From NCBI GenBank assembly GCA_900170005.1, contig LT827128.1, forward strand, positions 1,918,168 to 1,982,167: a stretch of 64,000 nt of DNA, written 5' to 3'. The notes under the pieces were generated by a model. The model searched no databases. It saw nothing but the letters and a program-made list of their open reading frames with translations, and was not told the origin of the DNA. A program made the translations under genes and the position numbers. Source of the stretch: Gordonibacter massiliensis (ex Traore et al. 2017). GTDB taxonomy: Bacteria > Actinomycetota > Coriobacteriia > Coriobacteriales > Eggerthellaceae. Positions 61,168 to 64,000 of this stretch are shown here, one piece after another; position 1 is the stretch's first letter, and each line of letters begins with the position of its first letter.

Positions 61168-61515
61168 CTACATCAAGCCCGGGATGTTCATGCCGCCGGT
61201 CACGGAGTTCAGGCGCTGGGCGCTCACGTCGGACATGCCGCGTAGGGCCTCGTTCACCGCCGCGAGCACCATGTCCTGAAGCATGTCCACGTCCTCGGGA
61301 TCCACCGCCTCGGGGTCGATGACGATGCTCTTGATGGCCATATCGCCCGTGGCCACCACCTTCACCATGCCGCCGCCGGCCGTGGCCTCGTACTCCATGT
61401 CCTTGATCTCGTCCTGGGCCTTGGCCAGTTCGGCCTGCATCTTCTGGGCTTGCTTCATCATGGCGCCCATGTTGCCCATGCCGCCGCCTCCGGGGAACCC
61501 GCCTCGCTTCGACAT
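61168..61515 (-). CDS. ebfC: Nucleoid-associated protein YbaB/EbfC
   Basis: 115 aa. The N-terminal helix MGNMGAMMKQAQKMQAELAKAQDEIKDMEYEATAGGGMVKVVATGD is the family core; SIVIDPEAVDPEDVDMLQDMVLAAVNEAL forms the second helix-strand part. A small dimeric DNA-binding protein. Gly/Met-rich N-terminus (SKRGGFPGGGGMGNMG). In the usual dnaX-ebfC-recR order. Confidence 0.95.
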   Translation of the reverse strand: MSKRGGFPGGGGMGNMGAMMKQAQKMQAELAKAQDEIKDMEYEATAGGGMVKVVATGDMAIKSIVIDPEAVDPEDVDMLQDMVLAAVNEALRGMSDVSAQRLNSVTGGMNIPGLM

Positions 61516-61588
61516 TGTCGTCTCCTATCTGATCCTGTTTTCTCTTTAGTTGGATGCCGCTTGTTTGTCGCGGCCGTTTCTTCGCGCG

Positions 61589-63919
61589 CTATTCTCTCAC
61601 TTCTTCGACGATCACGCCATCGCCGAAGCCCGCCGCCAAAATCGCCTCCAGCTCGTCGGGCGACTGCACGGGCGCCATGGCGTCCACGGAGGGCGACGTG
61701 CGGGCGTCGGGCTCCGGCGGCAAACCGAGTTGCGCGGAAGCCGCGGACGCCGGTGTCGGCGACGGCTGCCCCGAAGGAGCCGCGGACCCGCCAGCGCCGG
61801 ACGGGGCGCCGGACGAAGCCGGGGCCGCACCCGCCCCGCCGCTCTGGGGAGCGGGGGAATCGTAGTCGTCGTACGGCACGATCTCGTCGTCGTACGGCGG
61901 TAAGTCGTACGTGTCGAGGGGCGCCGGATCGGGCTCGGGCGGCACCGCCGCGGGCGAGGAAGGCTGGGGCGCCGGCTGCTGCGCGGCGGCCGGCGAAGCT
62001 TGGACCGGTGCGGCGGCTGACGCGACCGGGGCGGAAGACGCCGCCGCGGGGGCAGCGGCCTCGGCAACCGGGGCGACTGCGGAAGCCGCAGGCTCCGCGC
62101 CCGGCCCCTGAACGTACGTGAACGGCAGCGCCGCGCCGCATGCCTGCGTGAGCGCCGTCAGGACGGCTTCCTGCACGTCGGGCTTCTGCACGGCCTTGAA
62201 CGCGAACGAATTCTCGGCGGGAAACTCTATGACGAGCAGGCCCTTGTCCGCGCGGTAGAGGGCCTTCGTGTTCAGGAACAGCACCCCGTACGCCGCCTTG
62301 TTCTTCTTGAGCGTTGAGAGCGCGGCCTGCCAGATGCGCTGCAGGGCCGCAGGGTTCTGCAGGCTCGCGGCGAGCTCTGCGGACGGCGCCGCTCCCGCAC
62401 CGGCCGCAGGAGCGGCCTGCGCGACGGCAGGCTGGGACGCGGCAGGAGCACCCGCCTGCTGCACCGAAGCCGCGGCAGGCTGCGCAGCCGCAGGGGCAGG
62501 CTGCGCGACAGCGGGACTAGGTTGTGCAACAGCGGAAGCAGGTTGCGCATCCACCTGTGACGCGCGCGCATCCGCCACAGGTTGACCTTGACCACCCGCA
62601 GGTCCACCAACGTCAGCGAGGGTTCCCGCAGTGCCCGATATCGTGGGGATGGCGGAGGCGCCGCGTACTTCGGTACGCAAGTCTCCGGCATCGCCGCGAG
62701 GTCGGGTGCTGCGGGAAGCCGCAGCGTCGGCTACGCCGCCGTTCGGCAGAACGGCGGCCGTCACGTGCGCCACGGCCGAATGGCCGCTTTCCAGGGCCTC
62801 GACGCGCTCGGCGAGCGCTTCGAGCGTCAAATCAGAATCGGGGCGCACCATGCGCGTGAGCGCGATCTCGAACGACAGGCGCGGGTTCGTGGACGTTTTG
62901 AGCTCGGCGGAAAGGTCGCCCAGCACGCCCAGGAGGCGCGCGAGCCTATCGGCGCCGAACCACTGCATCTCCAGCGTCAACTCGCGCCGCGCGGCGTCGC
63001 TCACCTCGAGGGCCACGTCGGCGCCCGCCAACGTCAGCACGTACATGTTGCGCACGTGCTCGGCCAGATCGCGCGTGAACTGCGCGAGGTCGGCGCCCGT
63101 CTCGATGTAGTCCGCCGTCCAGCGGAAGCACGCGGCCACGTCGCGCGTGCCAATGGCGCGCATGATCTCGGCCAGGTCGTTCGTGTCCAAACCGCCCAGC
63201 AGGCGCTCGGCCACCTCCAGCGTGACCTTGCCCTCGCCGAACGCGATGAGCTGCTCGAGCGAGGTGAGCGCGTTGCGCATGCCGCCTTCGGCGCGATGCG
63301 CGATAAGGTCGAGCGCCTCTCCCTCGAACTCCACGTCCTCGGCCACGCAGATGGCGCCCAGCCGCGACACGATGGATTCCGCCGAGATGCGGCGGAAGTC
63401 GAAGCGCTGGCAGCGCGAGTGGATGGTCTCGGGAACCTTCTGCGGATCGGTGGTGGCCAGGATGAACACGACGTGGCTCGGCGGCTCCTCCAGCGTCTTC
63501 AGCAGCGCGTTGAACGCCGCCGTGGACAGCATGTGAACCTCGTCGATGATGTATATCTTGTAGCGCCCGCGCGTGGGAGCGAACTGCACGCGCCCGATGA
63601 TCTCCTCGCGCACGTTCTCCACGCCGGTGCGCGACGCGGCGTCCAGTTCGTACACGTCGGGGTGCTCGCCGTTGGCTATCATCACGCAGTCGTCGCAGGT
63701 GCCGTCGGGCTCGGGCGTGGGACCGTGCTCGCACAGAAGCGCCTTCGCCAACAGGCGCGCCGTGGTGGTCTTGCCGGTGCCGCGCGGGCCGGTGAACAGG
63801 TAGGCGTGGCTCACCTTGTCCTGCTCGATGGCGTTCTTGATGGTGCGCTCGATGTGCTCCTGGCCGACGACGTCCTCGAAGATCTGCGGCCGATATTTAC
63901 GGTAAAGTGCCTCTGCCAT
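61589..63919 (-). CDS. dnaX: DNA polymerase III subunit gamma/tau with palindromic-repeat insertion
   Basis: 776 aa. Clamp-loader ATPase at the N-terminus: RKYRPQIFEDVVGQEHIERTIKNAI, Walker A FTGPRGTGKTTTARLLAKALL, zinc-binding CEHGPTPEPDGTCDDC, DEVHMLSTAAFNALLKTLEEPP (DExH) and sensor 1 VFILATTDPQKVPETIHSRCQRFDFRRI. Then the oligomerisation domain to about residue 380 and a long Ala/Pro/Gln linker. Residues about 397-437 are encoded by a family D palindromic element, in frame. The C-terminal half has SLQNPAALQRIWQAALSTLKKNKAAYGVLFLNTKAL. Loads the sliding clamp and holds the polymerase. Confidence 0.95.
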   Translation of the reverse strand: MAEALYRKYRPQIFEDVVGQEHIERTIKNAIEQDKVSHAYLFTGPRGTGKTTTARLLAKALLCEHGPTPEPDGTCDDCVMIANGEHPDVYELDAASRTGVENVREEIIGRVQFAPTRGRYKIYIIDEVHMLSTAAFNALLKTLEEPPSHVVFILATTDPQKVPETIHSRCQRFDFRRISAESIVSRLGAICVAEDVEFEGEALDLIAHRAEGGMRNALTSLEQLIAFGEGKVTLEVAERLLGGLDTNDLAEIMRAIGTRDVAACFRWTADYIETGADLAQFTRDLAEHVRNMYVLTLAGADVALEVSDAARRELTLEMQWFGADRLARLLGVLGDLSAELKTSTNPRLSFEIALTRMVRPDSDLTLEALAERVEALESGHSAVAHVTAAVLPNGGVADAAASRSTRPRGDAGDLRTEVRGASAIPTISGTAGTLADVGGPAGGQGQPVADARASQVDAQPASAVAQPSPAVAQPAPAAAQPAAASVQQAGAPAASQPAVAQAAPAAGAGAAPSAELAASLQNPAALQRIWQAALSTLKKNKAAYGVLFLNTKALYRADKGLLVIEFPAENSFAFKAVQKPDVQEAVLTALTQACGAALPFTYVQGPGAEPAASAVAPVAEAAAPAAASSAPVASAAAPVQASPAAAQQPAPQPSSPAAVPPEPDPAPLDTYDLPPYDDEIVPYDDYDSPAPQSGGAGAAPASSGAPSGAGGSAAPSGQPSPTPASAASAQLGLPPEPDARTSPSVDAMAPVQSPDELEAILAAGFGDGVIVEEVRE
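62611..62730. repeat. Palindromic element, family D copy 2, inside dnaX
   Basis: GTCAGCGAGGG...GTGCCCGATATCGTGGGGAT, a GTACTTCGGTAC core, and ATCGCCGCGAGGTCGGGTGC. Same order of blocks as the intergenic copy at 19297-19416. Read in frame on the minus strand as RTEVRGASAIPTISGTAGTLAD; the intergenic copy gives RTEVRFARAIPTISGTRTALAD in its matching frame. Confidence 0.8.
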
Positions 63920-63939
63920 CGCGTATGCTCTCTTCCCTG

Positions 63940-64000
63940 CTACTCCGTTTCAGACTCCGCCTTCGCATGGGCCCCGCGCGACGCGTCCTGGGCCGCCTTC
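63940..64000 (-). CDS. C-terminal end of an unidentified gene upstream of dnaX
   Basis: The last 19 codons before a TAG at 63942-63940 read KAAQDASRGAHAKAESETE, with strong GC bias at third positions, as expected for coding DNA here. The gene body lies beyond the right edge. The tail is Ala-rich and charged. Position upstream of dnaX would fit a tRNA adenosine deaminase gene, as in some bacteria, but nothing visible proves this. Confidence 0.45.
   Translation of the reverse strand, partial: KAAQDASRGAHAKAESETE

Noticed and set aside
1-64000. tRNA genes, rRNA, CRISPR arrays, insertion sequences, prophage
   Set aside because: No T-arm GGTTCRAATCC pattern in a cloverleaf context, no regularly spaced direct repeats with unique spacers, and no transposase, integrase or phage structural protein was recognised.

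Overview
The window is high-GC DNA with dense gene packing, many ATGA/TGATG stop-start overlaps, a pyrH-frr-uppS-cdsA-dxr-rseP-ispG-proS housekeeping block, a membrane-spanning LuxR regulator beside a bis-MGD-type molybdoenzyme, and a putrescine carbamoyltransferase operon. Together these point to a gut actinobacterium of the Coriobacteriia, most likely family Eggerthellaceae (Eggerthella or a close relative). This is inferred from gene content and style, not from a marker-gene comparison.

Layout. (1) 1-15,015, all minus strand: an exopolysaccharide/capsule locus. It has an initiating sugar-phosphate transferase, three GT4 glycosyltransferases, a Wzy-like polymerase, a Wzx flippase, a serine-acetyltransferase-like enzyme, the wbpA/wbpB/wbpD/wbpE set for a UDP-2,3-diacetamido-2,3-dideoxy-glucuronic acid type sugar, a WbqC-like protein, a deacetylase-GNAT fusion, a beta-propeller protein and, cut by the left edge, a CDP-glycerol glycerophosphotransferase. 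GC content switches sharply inside this locus, so it is a mosaic. (2) 15,016-26,690, minus strand: phosphatase, proS, ispG, rseP, a lipoprotein, dxr, cdsA, uppS, frr and pyrH (isoprenoid, phospholipid, undecaprenyl carrier and translation genes). (3) 26.7-32.2 kb: HtrA protease, an unrecognised small protein, and an alcohol dehydrogenase-aldehyde dehydrogenase pair. (4) 32.2-44.2 kb: a Cys-rich protein, two MerR regulators, a C39-like peptidase, a Fic protein, the agmatine deiminase operon (ptcA-antiporter-aguA), a GNAT enzyme, an MFS exporter and an SDR with a long basic tail. (5) 44.4-50.1 kb, plus strand: molybdopterin enzyme, 4Fe-4S ferredoxin, MFS transporter, zinc-ribbon microprotein and 12-TM LuxR regulator. 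This resembles catechol dehydroxylase type modules of gut Eggerthellaceae and is the most interesting metabolic unit here. (6) 50.3-57.2 kb, minus strand: histidine phosphatase, YbaK, a polar amino acid ABC importer, a CcdA-TlpA fusion and an Rrf2 regulator. (7) 57.6-64 kb, minus strand: an Fe-S protein, a mobB-mobA fusion (molybdenum cofactor), a plus-strand small-RNA candidate, recR, ebfC, dnaX and the tail of one more gene.

A second theme is palindromic repeats. At least four families of long inverted repeats occur between genes, and two families are also found in frame inside dxr and dnaX, giving those enzymes extra peptide segments. Three further elements have unrelated 18-26 bp inverted arms around 100-160 bp spacers.

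The units connect in places: mobBA can supply the cofactor for the molybdoenzyme; uppS and cdsA feed lipid carriers and membranes needed by the polysaccharide locus; the agmatine operon converts agmatine to putrescine and carbamoyl phosphate but lacks a local carbamate kinase. All identifications come from reading the sequence; no database search was run.
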